This document shows, piece after piece, positions 28,493 to 37,456 of a DNA stretch of 64,000 nucleotides. The position numbers and the translations under genes are program-made. Source of the stretch: an uncultured bacterium. GTDB lineage: Bacteria > Bacillota_I > Bacilli_A > RFN20 > CAG-826. Below the pieces are notes generated by a model. That model was given only the letters and a program-made list of their open reading frames with translations, had not been told where the DNA came from and ran no database searches. Position 1 is the first letter of the stretch. Each line of letters opens with the position of its first letter. Where the stretch lies: positions 227,884-291,883 of the forward strand of contig CASFSS010000018.1 in NCBI GenBank assembly GCA_949297445.1. Direction: 5' to 3'.

Positions 28493-29729
28493 ATATGATG
28501 TTGTAGTAATCGGTGGTGGTCCAGCTGGTTTAGCGGCCTCAAGAAGCGCTTTTTCAAACGGCGCATCGACGTTGTTGATAGAACGCGAAAATAGATTGGG
28601 CGGCATTTTAAAGCAGTGTATTCACGAAGGCTTTGGATCAACTCGATATAAAAAGCAATTGGCGGGACCGGAATATGCTTTATTAGAAATTGCTGCTTTG
28701 CCAAGCGGGGTGGATGTAAAATTATTAACATTTGTATCAAAAATAGAACGAAAAAAAGATGATACTTTTGATTTATATTTAGTCAGTCAAGCGGGAATAG
28801 AAATAATCAATGCTCAAAAAATAATTTTCGCTACTGGTTGTCGAGAAAGGACAAGTAAACAAATATTTATTCAAGGAGGAAATCCAGCTGGAATAATGAC
28901 GGCTGGCGAAGCGCAACATTATATAAATTTACTCGGCAAAATGGTGGGCCAAAATTATATTATCCTTGGTAGTGGTGACATCGGATTAATAATGGCGCGA
29001 AGAATTACTTTGGAAGGTGGGCATGTTTTGGGCGTTTACGAGGTCAAGCCTACCCCGAGCGGTTTAACAAGAAACATTGTTCAGTGCTTGGATGACTATA
29101 ATATTCCTTTATATTTATCGCACACTGTGACAAGAGTCTATGGTTATGATAAATTGGAAGCTGTTGAAGTAGCGAAAGTTGATGAAAAATTTAATCCAAT
29201 TCCGGGAACAGAAAAGGTTATTAAATGTGATGCTTTAATTTTATCGGTTGGCTTAATTCCTGAAAATGAATTGGCGACCTCTATCGGCGTCACTATTAAT
29301 AAATTGACGAATGGTCCTTGCGTTGATCAAACACTCATGAGTAGCGTTCATAATGTCTATTGTTGTGGCAACGCGTTACATGTCAATGATTTGGTTGATT
29401 ATGTGAGCGAATCAGGGGAAATTGCTGGTGAATTTGCGGCAAAAAAGGATTTGAACGAGCGAAGATTAATCGATGTAAATTTGACAGGTCCACTACAATA
29501 TGTAGTTCCTAATATGCTTGATGTTAATACAAATTCAGATAAAACAACATTTTATTTTCGCGTCCAAAAAGATTTAAAAAATCAAGTGCTTTCTATCGTC
29601 GTCGATGGTGAGTCTATTTATCGAAAAAACTATGTTCGCCTAAAACCGCCAGAGATGGAAAGAATTGAAGTAACTTTGCCAAAAGAATATAAGGAAATAA
29701 CTTTTTATCTAGGGAGTCGACTCATATGA
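28482..29729 (+). CDS. NAD(P)/FAD-dependent oxidoreductase, second subunit of the G3P-dehydrogenase-like unit
   Basis: A 415-residue flavoprotein with an N-terminal dinucleotide fold (GGGPAGLAA, about 11-19), an ATGCRER motif typical of this subfamily, a second nucleotide fold (LGSGDIGLIMARR) and a C-terminal CCGNALHVNDL FAD-contact region. No redox-active CxxC in the FAD domain is evident. It passes electrons between the GlpA-like subunit and NAD(P) or another carrier (inference from gene order). AAGGAGG lies 5 nt before the ATG, and it overlaps both neighbours. Confidence 0.8.
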   Translation: MNTRYDVVVIGGGPAGLAASRSAFSNGASTLLIERENRLGGILKQCIHEGFGSTRYKKQLAGPEYALLEIAALPSGVDVKLLTFVSKIERKKDDTFDLYLVSQAGIEIINAQKIIFATGCRERTSKQIFIQGGNPAGIMTAGEAQHYINLLGKMVGQNYIILGSGDIGLIMARRITLEGGHVLGVYEVKPTPSGLTRNIVQCLDDYNIPLYLSHTVTRVYGYDKLEAVEVAKVDEKFNPIPGTEKVIKCDALILSVGLIPENELATSIGVTINKLTNGPCVDQTLMSSVHNVYCCGNALHVNDLVDYVSESGEIAGEFAAKKDLNERRLIDVNLTGPLQYVVPNMLDVNTNSDKTTFYFRVQKDLKNQVLSIVVDGESIYRKNYVRLKPPEMERIEVTLPKEYKEITFYLGSRLI

Positions 29730-30070
29730 AAGAAATTGTTTGCACACTTTGCCCAAATGGCTGTCAAGTAACCGTTGACGAAGATACTTTCTCTACTAGT
29801 GGTAATCGTTGTCCACGCGGTAAGACATATGCAATCGATGAATTAAAATGCCCCAAACGAAGCGTTACAACGACAGTAAAAACTATATTTAAAGATAAGC
29901 CAACTGCTAGTGTTAAAACAAGCCAAAATATTGAGAAGAAATACATTTTTGATTTAATAAAATTACTTGGAAAAATTACTTTGAAAGAGCGCGTTAAACC
30001 AGGAACAGTTATTTTAGAAAATGTCTTTGGAACAGGCGTCAATATAATTACAACTTGCGACATGGAATAA
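29726..30070 (+). CDS. DUF1667 cysteine-rich protein
   Basis: A 114-residue protein with C6, C9, C13 (CTLCPNGC), C29 (CPRG) and C42, the pattern of DUF1667, likely a small metal- or Fe-S-binding redox subunit. In Bacillota it regularly follows the two flavoenzymes encoded just upstream. It overlaps the preceding gene by 4 nt and precedes the AGPS-like gene by 12 nt. Confidence 0.87.
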   Translation: MKEIVCTLCPNGCQVTVDEDTFSTSGNRCPRGKTYAIDELKCPKRSVTTTVKTIFKDKPTASVKTSQNIEKKYIFDLIKLLGKITLKERVKPGTVILENVFGTGVNIITTCDME

Positions 30071-30082
30071 AGGAGGAAACTT

Positions 30083-31825
30083 ATGTCAAAACCATACAAG
30101 GATTTTCGCCCCCAATGGATGGAGGAGGCGGCACCGGACGATTCATATCGTTCAATTTTTCGCTGGGGTAATCCAAATTTTACAAAATATCCTAACGAAC
30201 ATCTTTATAAGGCAATTAAAAAAGTCTTTCATATGAGCGATGATGACTTCAAACAATATGATGGAAATATCGGCCTCGATAAAGTTTCCTTTGATGTACC
30301 TAAAAAGGTTGTTACTAGCGAAGACATTGAATTTTTTAAAAGCCTTGTAGGTGCTGATTTTGTTCGCGATGATGATTACGCTCGATTGTCAGTGGCGTAT
30401 GGCAAGACAATGTATGATTTGTTGCGTCTCCGGAAGAAAATTATTGAAAATATTCCTGATGTTGTAATCTATCCAGATAATTCGACGCAAATTGAGAAGA
30501 TTGTTGAATATGTTAATGAGCATAAAATTCCCCTATATGTTTACGGAGGTGGTAGTTCCGTTACACGTGGCGTCGAATGCATAAAAGGCGGCGTCTCGTT
30601 AGATATGCGTCTTCGTTTTAACAAAGTTATAGAATTTAACGAAGTTGATCAAACAATTACCGTGGAAGCCGGTATGAGTGGTCCTAAATTAGAGGAACTG
30701 CTTAATAACGCCCAAAAATATTTTGGTGCAAAAAGAGCATATACTTGTGGTCACTTTCCACAATCATTTGAATATTCCTCGGTTGGAGGTTGGGTAGTAA
30801 CAAGAGGCGCTGGGCAAAATTCTACTTATTATGGAAAAATAGAAGATATTGTAATGGGACAAAAATACGCCACGCCGATTGGCATTATCATAACTTCGCA
30901 TTATCCGCGGGAAGCCACCGGACCTAGTTTAAATCAAATTATGATGGGCAGCGAAGGTGCTTTTGGTGTTTTAACTGAAGTTACATTGCGCGTTTTTAGA
31001 TACATGCCAAAAAATCGTCGTCGTTTTTCTTATATGTTTAAAAATTGGGAAGTTGCCATGGTAGCAGCTCGTGAAATGATGCAAAAAGAATGTGGAGTAG
31101 CGAGCGTATTTCGTCTATCGGATGCCGAGGAAACGGAAGAAATGATGATGCTTTATGGCGTCGACCATGGTCCAGTAAATGCGGCGTTATCAAAACTTGG
31201 CTATTTGCCTAATAAAAAATGTTTGTTTTTAGGCTTTACCGATGGCGAGCTTGGTTATAGCAAAAATGTTGCCAAAAATATTCGTCGAATTGCTCGAAAA
31301 TACCATGCTTTTAATATGACTGGTGTCGTGACAAAAGCGTGGGAAAAAGGTCGTTTTAACGATCCATATTTGCGCGATACAATGCAAGATTTCGGTATCA
31401 TGACCGACACATTAGAATGTTCAGTTAATTGGTCTAATATGGCAAAAGTGCACGATGAAGTTAGAGCCTATTGTCATTCAAGAAAAGACACTATCGTTTT
31501 GACTCATATGTCGCACGTTTATCCGCAAGGAGCAAATTTATATTTCATATTCATTGCTAAAATGAACGAGATTGATGATTTCAAACAGTATCATTCGGGA
31601 ATTTTAGACGCAATTCAAAAAAGTGGTGCGGCCATTTCTCATCATCACGGGGTTGGTAAAATGTTTGGTCCGTGGTTAGAAGGTTATCTAGGCAAATTAG
31701 AATACGGTACCTTTAAAGTCTTGAAACATTATTTCGATCCAAACAATGTTATGAATCCCGGCGGAACGCTCGGCTTAGATTTAGAAGAAAAGGATAAAAG
31801 ATTTTTAAAAGAAGAAAATCACTAG
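30083..31825 (+). CDS. FAD-binding oxidase of the alkylglycerone-phosphate synthase (AGPS) type
   Basis: A 580-residue VAO-family flavoprotein. The PP-loop is GGGSSVTRG (155-163). SVGGWVVTRGAGQNSTYYG, EATGPSL and MMGSEGAFGVLTEVTLRV complete the FAD domain. The C-terminal HHHGVGKMFG (H520-H522) is the AGPS signature, and DPNNVMNPGG follows. AGPS swaps the acyl chain of acyl-DHAP for a fatty alcohol to make ether lipids; bacterial relatives may instead oxidise hydroxy acids. AAAGGAGG gives strong translation. As the last gene of the G3P-dehydrogenase-like operon, it uses the DHAP side of metabolism (inference). Confidence 0.78.
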   Translation: MSKPYKDFRPQWMEEAAPDDSYRSIFRWGNPNFTKYPNEHLYKAIKKVFHMSDDDFKQYDGNIGLDKVSFDVPKKVVTSEDIEFFKSLVGADFVRDDDYARLSVAYGKTMYDLLRLRKKIIENIPDVVIYPDNSTQIEKIVEYVNEHKIPLYVYGGGSSVTRGVECIKGGVSLDMRLRFNKVIEFNEVDQTITVEAGMSGPKLEELLNNAQKYFGAKRAYTCGHFPQSFEYSSVGGWVVTRGAGQNSTYYGKIEDIVMGQKYATPIGIIITSHYPREATGPSLNQIMMGSEGAFGVLTEVTLRVFRYMPKNRRRFSYMFKNWEVAMVAAREMMQKECGVASVFRLSDAEETEEMMMLYGVDHGPVNAALSKLGYLPNKKCLFLGFTDGELGYSKNVAKNIRRIARKYHAFNMTGVVTKAWEKGRFNDPYLRDTMQDFGIMTDTLECSVNWSNMAKVHDEVRAYCHSRKDTIVLTHMSHVYPQGANLYFIFIAKMNEIDDFKQYHSGILDAIQKSGAAISHHHGVGKMFGPWLEGYLGKLEYGTFKVLKHYFDPNNVMNPGGTLGLDLEEKDKRFLKEENH

Positions 31826-31867
31826 TCCTTCAAACATTATAAATTTAATACTAATCGCTTGTTTTCG

Positions 31868-31888
31868 CATAATAGTTTCGCTATTATG
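31868..31888 (+). other. Stem-loop upstream of degV
   Basis: A perfect 8-bp stem CATAATAG/CTATTATG with loop TTTCG, about 10 nt before the degV ribosome-binding site. No T-run follows, so it is not a standard terminator. It may stabilise or process the mRNA, or partly end the upstream operon. Confidence 0.5.
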
Positions 31889-31914
31889 AATAAGCAAGAA
31901 GGAAGGTAAACAAT

Positions 31915-32817
31915 ATGTCACAATTTGCAATTGTCGGTGACTCAACTTGCGATTTAACAAAAAAGTTGCGTACCGAATACGATGTTGATTACTGCTTTAT
32001 GAGCGTCAGCTATAAAGATGGTAAAGAAGAGAAGGAAATCCCTGCCAATTTGGATTGGGAGATTATTCCTGCTAAAAAATATTTTGATATGATGCGTGAA
32101 GGAACACGTTTTTTAACCGCGCAAGTGAGCGAAGCCGAATTTGATCGTGTGATTGGTGGATATCTTAAAAAAGGTATTGATGTGCTATATATAGCTTGTT
32201 CTAGCGCTTTATCACAATCGGTAAATTTAGCTAGAAAATTAAATGAAGATGTTTGGCAAAAAGAATATCCTAACAACAAAGTTGTTATCATCGATTCATT
32301 GATCTCTTGCATGGGCCAAGGCATGATTTTAATGGAAGCCAGCCGTCTACGCAAAGAGGGCAAGACAATCGACGAAGTAGCCAAAATAATTGAAGATACT
32401 AAACTTGATTATAATCAAATCGCCGTTTGCAATACATTAACTTATTTAGCGCGCGCTGGTCGCGTTAAAGGAGCCAAAGCTTTCTTTGGTAACCTAGCGG
32501 GCGTAAAACCGATTTTTATTTCTGACGCGAAAGGCAATAATTTTGCAGTTGAAAAGGTCAAGGGTCGTCGCAGTTCTTTATTGAAGGTCGTTGAGATGAC
32601 TAAAAACTTGGCCGTTAAACCCGAAGAACAAGTTTGCTATTTATCGCATGCGGATGCTCTTGAAGAAGATATTAATTTCTTAAAAGAACATTTACTTAAT
32701 GAGGTTGGTTTTAAGGATGTTTGTGTCTCCTATCTTGGACCAATTATTGGCGCTTCTACTGGCCCTGAAACCATCGGTGTTTATTTTGTCGGTAAAACAG
32801 TTACGATAGGAGCTTAA
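31915..32817 (+). CDS. fakB: DegV family fatty-acid-binding protein (FakB)
   Basis: A 300-residue DegV protein, the fatty-acid-binding partner of fatty acid kinase. Visible motifs: GDSTCDL near the N-terminus, FLTAQVSEAEFDRV (the conserved T-SQ-S type loop), IACSSALSQSVNLA and a C-terminal GPIIGASTGPETIGVYF. It presents a bound fatty acid for phosphorylation by FakA, encoded 2 nt downstream, which supports the FakB assignment over other DegV roles. GAAGGAAGG precedes the ATG. Confidence 0.85.
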   Translation: MSQFAIVGDSTCDLTKKLRTEYDVDYCFMSVSYKDGKEEKEIPANLDWEIIPAKKYFDMMREGTRFLTAQVSEAEFDRVIGGYLKKGIDVLYIACSSALSQSVNLARKLNEDVWQKEYPNNKVVIIDSLISCMGQGMILMEASRLRKEGKTIDEVAKIIEDTKLDYNQIAVCNTLTYLARAGRVKGAKAFFGNLAGVKPIFISDAKGNNFAVEKVKGRRSSLLKVVEMTKNLAVKPEEQVCYLSHADALEEDINFLKEHLLNEVGFKDVCVSYLGPIIGASTGPETIGVYFVGKTVTIGA

Positions 32818-32819
32818 TT

Positions 32820-34493
32820 ATGATTTTGAAAACGCTTGACGGCAAAGATTTTTTTGAATTGGTTCGTTTCGGATCTGCTAATTTAAAAAGAAACTGCCAA
32901 GAAGTCAACGATTTAAATGTTTTTCCCATTCCTGATGGTGATACAGGCACAAATATGTGCCGTACCATTGAAGGTGGTTTAACTGTCTTTAGCAAAGACG
33001 AAGATATTCCTTCTTCGCTTGGCGAAACAAGCAAGGCGATGTCTAGAGGAATGCTTTTATCGGCTAGAGGTAATAGCGGTGTTATTTTAGCGCAGATATT
33101 TCGCGGCATTTGTAAAACTTTTGCCGGCGTAGACAAAGTGACGCCTAGCGAGTTAGCGGATTCTTTTATTGCGGGTATTAAGCAGGCTTATGGAGCCGTT
33201 GTGACGCCGGTAGAAGGAACAATTTTAACTGTTTTTCGCGAAGCTAGTGAATTTGCTAAAGCAAAATTAACTGATGATTCAACGATAAATGATTATTTTA
33301 TTAATCATTTTCATCAGGCTAAAAAAAGCCTTGCTAAAACAATTGATTTATTGCCCGTATTAAAGGAAAACAATGTCATCGATAGCGGTGGTCAGGGTTA
33401 TGTTTACATTGTAGAAGGTTTTTTAAATTATCTAGGCGATAAAGTCGACTTAGATTTCGAAGAGACTTTGGTTGAAGAAGAAAAACATGATGCCGTTACT
33501 GCCGATTTGAACGCTTTTACGAGCGACGATATTTTAATTTATGGATATTGCACCGAGTTTATCATGCGCTTACAAAATTCAAAGGTGAATATTGACGAAT
33601 TTGATGTAAAGACTATTATTGCCGAATTGGAAGCGGATGATATCAAAGGCGAATCAATTGTTGCTTTTAAAGACGGCGATATTATCAAGGTACATGTTCA
33701 TACCATGGAGCCGGGCATCGTTTTACATAAGATGCGTCGTTATGGCGAATTTTTAACGACAAAAATAGAAAACATGGCCCTTCAGCATAATCAAACGCTA
33801 GAAAATAAAAACAAGGATCATAAAAAATATGCCATTGTAGCCGTCGCGGACGGGAGAGAAATTGCCAATCGCTTTATTGAATTAGGAGCCGACGCGATTA
33901 TTGAAGGTGGACAAACATTCAATCCTTCCATTGAAGATTTTATTAAAGCTTACGATTCTCTTGATGCCGAGCACATTATTGTTTTCCCAAATAATTCAAA
34001 CATTATGCTATCGGCTAAACAATCAGCAAATTTGTATGAAAAAAAGGGTGTTGATATTTTAATTGTCAATTGCTTGTCAATTCCCGCCTGCTATAGCGCT
34101 TTAACTATGTTAGATTATTCAAGCGATGATTTAAGCACAATTTTATACATATTACAGAGTACAGTCGATAATGTTTCTTCTTTAGAAGTCACGGTTGCGG
34201 TTCGTAATCGTCATCTTGATGGCATAGATATTCATAATGGCGATTATATTGTGGTTTTAAATGGCGATGTGGTTTCAAGCAACACCAATGAAGATAAAGC
34301 CATATTAGACGCCATTAAAAAAATTGAAAACATCGAATATAAAGAAGTCATGACGATTATTTACGGCAAATATGTAAACCAAGATAGCATGGATGATTTG
34401 ATTTCTTCCATCCATCGTTTATATCCTGATTTGGAAATTGTTCCCGTCTATGGTGAACAAGAAGTTTATCGCTATTATATAGCCTTAGAGTAA
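32820..34493 (+). CDS. fakA: Fatty acid kinase subunit A (DAK2 domain)
   Basis: A 557-residue protein combining an N-terminal DAK2/DhaL ATP-binding domain (PDGDTGTNM, D39 and D41; RGNSGVILAQIFRG) with the FakA C-terminal FakB-binding and dimerising regions (NNSNIMLSA, then a CYSALTMLDY segment). With FakB it makes acyl-phosphate from fatty acids for phospholipid synthesis through PlsY/PlsX. Adjacent to fakB, so the two are co-expressed. Proximity to the AGPS-like and PAP2 genes makes this a possible lipid-metabolism region. Confidence 0.92.
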   Translation: MILKTLDGKDFFELVRFGSANLKRNCQEVNDLNVFPIPDGDTGTNMCRTIEGGLTVFSKDEDIPSSLGETSKAMSRGMLLSARGNSGVILAQIFRGICKTFAGVDKVTPSELADSFIAGIKQAYGAVVTPVEGTILTVFREASEFAKAKLTDDSTINDYFINHFHQAKKSLAKTIDLLPVLKENNVIDSGGQGYVYIVEGFLNYLGDKVDLDFEETLVEEEKHDAVTADLNAFTSDDILIYGYCTEFIMRLQNSKVNIDEFDVKTIIAELEADDIKGESIVAFKDGDIIKVHVHTMEPGIVLHKMRRYGEFLTTKIENMALQHNQTLENKNKDHKKYAIVAVADGREIANRFIELGADAIIEGGQTFNPSIEDFIKAYDSLDAEHIIVFPNNSNIMLSAKQSANLYEKKGVDILIVNCLSIPACYSALTMLDYSSDDLSTILYILQSTVDNVSSLEVTVAVRNRHLDGIDIHNGDYIVVLNGDVVSSNTNEDKAILDAIKKIENIEYKEVMTIIYGKYVNQDSMDDLISSIHRLYPDLEIVPVYGEQEVYRYYIALE

Positions 34494-34519
34494 GAATTAA
34501 TTTTTTAACAGTTATCGCT

Positions 34520-34525
34520 TATAAT
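34520..34525 (+). promoter_or_regulatory. TATAAT 6 nt before RNA methyltransferase start
   Basis: A perfect TATAAT ends 6 nt before the ATG at 34532, with no ribosome-binding site between. A TTAATT at 34497-34502 gives a 17-bp spacer. This fits a leaderless mRNA. Confidence 0.55.
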
Positions 34526-34531
34526 TTTGTC

Positions 34532-35884
34532 ATGGCTGATTTGCATTTTCTTAAAGGTAAGTGTCAAGGTTTGTCCTTCGAAGGTCGGGGGATTGTTAAA
34601 ATTCCTGGCAATGTTATTTTTGTCGACGGCCTTTTACCCGATGAAGAAGCCGATATCGAAATAATTTATAAGCGAGCGGGCAATTATTATGGACGGGTAA
34701 AACGTTTATACAATTTATCTCCCGCTAGAATCAAACCACTTTGTGGCGTGGCAACTGCTTGTGGTGGCTGTCAGTTTCAAAATTATCAATACCGTGCTCA
34801 ATTAGATTTTAAAAGAGGCATTGTGCAATACGCTTTGTCTCGCGAATTTAATAAAACATTCGTCGTTAATGATGTCGTTGGTATGGATAGTCCATTCTTT
34901 TATCGCAATAAAATTATTAAGCCAATCGGTCTAGATAGTCACGGCCATCTTATTTCCGGCTTTTATCGCAATAAAACGCACGAAATTGTCGCAAATAAAG
35001 AATGTGTTATTGAAGCCAAAAACGCCACAAAAGTCATAGATTTTGTCATTTTATTGATGAATAAATATCAAATTAAGCCATATGATGAAAAGCTTAAAAG
35101 TGGAATAATTAGATATCTTTTTGTGCGTTACGGTTTTAATAGCGAGGAAACAATGCTAGTTATTGTTACTCATAAAAAAGATTTTAAAAACAAAGAGAAG
35201 TTCTTTGGTGAACTAGTTGAAAATCATGATTTAAAATTGACTTCTGTTATTCAAAATATAAATGACAAGGACACAAATGTTGTTTTAGGCGAAAAAGACT
35301 GCCTGATTTTTGGTAGAAAATTTATCTATGATCAATTGTTGGGATTAACTTTTAAAATAGATGCGAAATCTTTTTATCAAGTCAATCCAGTGATGACTGA
35401 AAAGTTATATTCAAAAGCTATTGAATTAGCAAAGATTAAAAATAGCGATACAGTCCTTGACGCCTATTCTGGAATTGGAACCATTTCTTTAATTGCTTCT
35501 AAACACGCAAAAAAGATTATCGGAGTTGAGTTAGTAAAAGAAGCACATTTAAATTCAATTGAAAACGCTGAATTAAATAAAATTAATAATGTTCAGTTCG
35601 TTAATATGGATGCGACAGAGTATATTAGGAACGAAAATTTAAAAGAAAAAATAAATGTATTAATTATGGATCCGCCTCGAAAAGGATCGACGAGTGAATT
35701 TATTGAAGCTGTAATCAAAAGAAAGATACCAACCGTTATTTATATTTCTTGTAATCCCTTTTCGCTGGCTAGAGATTTAAAAATATTTAGTGAATTTTAT
35801 GAGATTAAAGAAATAGCGCCATTTGATATGTTTCCGATGACTTATCATGTTGAGACAGTTTGTGCTTTATCACTTAAAAAGTAA
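34532..35884 (+). CDS. RNA m5U methyltransferase (RlmD/RlmCD/RumA family)
   Basis: A 450-residue SAM-dependent methyltransferase for uridines in 23S rRNA (or tRNA). An N-terminal TRAM domain (about 1-60) is followed by the [4Fe-4S] ligands C71, C77, C80 (CGVATACGGC) and a fourth Cys about 160. The SAM site is LDAYSGIGTISL, DPPRKG lies near 380, and the catalytic Cys is in YISCNP near 404. Which position is methylated (equivalent of U747, U1939 or both) cannot be told. The ATG follows a TATAAT by 6 nt. It borders the accessory island. Confidence 0.9.
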   Translation: MADLHFLKGKCQGLSFEGRGIVKIPGNVIFVDGLLPDEEADIEIIYKRAGNYYGRVKRLYNLSPARIKPLCGVATACGGCQFQNYQYRAQLDFKRGIVQYALSREFNKTFVVNDVVGMDSPFFYRNKIIKPIGLDSHGHLISGFYRNKTHEIVANKECVIEAKNATKVIDFVILLMNKYQIKPYDEKLKSGIIRYLFVRYGFNSEETMLVIVTHKKDFKNKEKFFGELVENHDLKLTSVIQNINDKDTNVVLGEKDCLIFGRKFIYDQLLGLTFKIDAKSFYQVNPVMTEKLYSKAIELAKIKNSDTVLDAYSGIGTISLIASKHAKKIIGVELVKEAHLNSIENAELNKINNVQFVNMDATEYIRNENLKEKINVLIMDPPRKGSTSEFIEAVIKRKIPTVIYISCNPFSLARDLKIFSEFYEIKEIAPFDMFPMTYHVETVCALSLKK

Positions 35885-36034
35885 ATTTAAAACATTGTTG
35901 CAATAATGTTGATAAACTCAGCGTTTTGTTATTTCAGATTTATATTAAAATATAAAAGAGAGACTGTCGTGTTAATTGATGCGGTCAGGTTTGCTGTAGG
36001 AAACATATTATTTTTAAGAAGAGAGGTCTTTCAA

Positions 36035-37456
36035 TTGAGAAATCATTATGTATCACAATTTGTTATAAAAAGATTTTCAAGCGCAATTAACATTTTTAAT
36101 GTGAATACCGGAAAAATTGATGAAAGCAAAAGGCCTCATAAAGTTTTCTATAAAAACGATATTTATGATGAAGAAATAGAAAAACTTGTTTCTTTTAATA
36201 TTGAAAGTAGAGTATCGAATATTCTAGATCGGAAGATTTTAGGCAAATCTAAAATTGAACTAACTAGAACGGAAATTGAAACCTTAAAAAGATATATGCT
36301 TATTTGTAGTGTCAGAACTCAAGATGAATCATCGTTTTGCAATTTTTTAAGAGGATTTGAGAAGAATATAGATAGTTATATAAACATATATAATGAATAT
36401 TCAAAACTTCCAAAAACAAAAGACTCAAACTTAACCGATAATGAGTTATATTTTAGAACTTTAAAAGTTTTTGCGAAAACAACTAATATTAGAGATATTG
36501 TTAATAATCCATTAGCGACAAGAGAAATGCTAGGATGGGCATTGCCGTTCTTAGAATCTTATATTGCTTTCTGGGACACCCCAAAAGACAAGGAATATAT
36601 TTTATCTGATTGTGGAATGTGTAGTGAATATGAAGGATTCCATATGATAACTGGTGGAATTGATATATCAAAAACTTCCTTCCTGTTTCATAAAATAATA
36701 AAAGAGAAAAAATCTGAATATGGAGGCCTTTTGGCTAGTAACTTTTTAATGTATGAAAATTATAGCATCTTTAATTTAAGTTCAACAAGAAGCATGATTA
36801 TGATTAATCCATTTTTTAGATTGTATCATAATGTTCAAATTTTTATTGGTGGATCATTTGGCAAAAAATGTACATTGGAAGAGCCGGATATTTGGCCAGC
36901 AATTATTCAAAATAAATCTTTATTTAATGTGCCACAAAACAAATACAAGATAGGTGTTGGCTTTTATACTCAAGATGATTTATTTATATACAGCCCTAAA
37001 ATACTAACCAATGAAGATTTGGTTTATATCAACTCTCTTATGTTATCTCAAACTAAGGAAATAATCGGTTTTAATGATGCAAAAAAAATTATAGATTCTA
37101 TTTATTATTTTGTTTGGCACAAAGCTAATTTTGAATCTGTTAAATACTTAGGGCAACCGGATGATGAAGTTGTTAATAATTTTATTGAAAATGTAGCTAA
37201 ATCGCCTTTTAGAGATTTGTGTGATTATTGTGATTCAAAAGGTGGAATAAACAAAACAGAATTTATATTCTTATTTGAAAAATTGCTTGCTTACATTTAT
37301 AAAGATTTTTATGAAAATCCATATATTTCTCAGTATTATCTTGATAGACCAGACGATACTGCAAATTGTCATCAACTTGATTTTCTCGGAAAAGGATATA
37401 AAAAGTTGGAAGTATTTAAGAAAATTCTAAACAGAATTAATGAGAAGGAGAGATAA
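36035..37456 (+). CDS. DUF4238 domain protein
   Basis: A 473-residue protein starting LRNHYVSQFVIKRFS, the characteristic N-terminus of DUF4238 proteins, whose function is not established (a nuclease-like or defence role has been suspected). The TTG at 36035 is used because GAGAGG at 36021-36026 is 8 nt upstream and the homologous region starts there; the frame is open further upstream but without a start site. The C-terminus contains CDYCDSKGG. It is highly AT-rich with frequent AGA and ATA codons, unlike the flanking core genes, marking the start of an acquired region. The next ATG overlaps its stop by 1 nt. Confidence 0.72.
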   Translation: MRNHYVSQFVIKRFSSAINIFNVNTGKIDESKRPHKVFYKNDIYDEEIEKLVSFNIESRVSNILDRKILGKSKIELTRTEIETLKRYMLICSVRTQDESSFCNFLRGFEKNIDSYINIYNEYSKLPKTKDSNLTDNELYFRTLKVFAKTTNIRDIVNNPLATREMLGWALPFLESYIAFWDTPKDKEYILSDCGMCSEYEGFHMITGGIDISKTSFLFHKIIKEKKSEYGGLLASNFLMYENYSIFNLSSTRSMIMINPFFRLYHNVQIFIGGSFGKKCTLEEPDIWPAIIQNKSLFNVPQNKYKIGVGFYTQDDLFIYSPKILTNEDLVYINSLMLSQTKEIIGFNDAKKIIDSIYYFVWHKANFESVKYLGQPDDEVVNNFIENVAKSPFRDLCDYCDSKGGINKTEFIFLFEKLLAYIYKDFYENPYISQYYLDRPDDTANCHQLDFLGKGYKKLEVFKKILNRINEKER

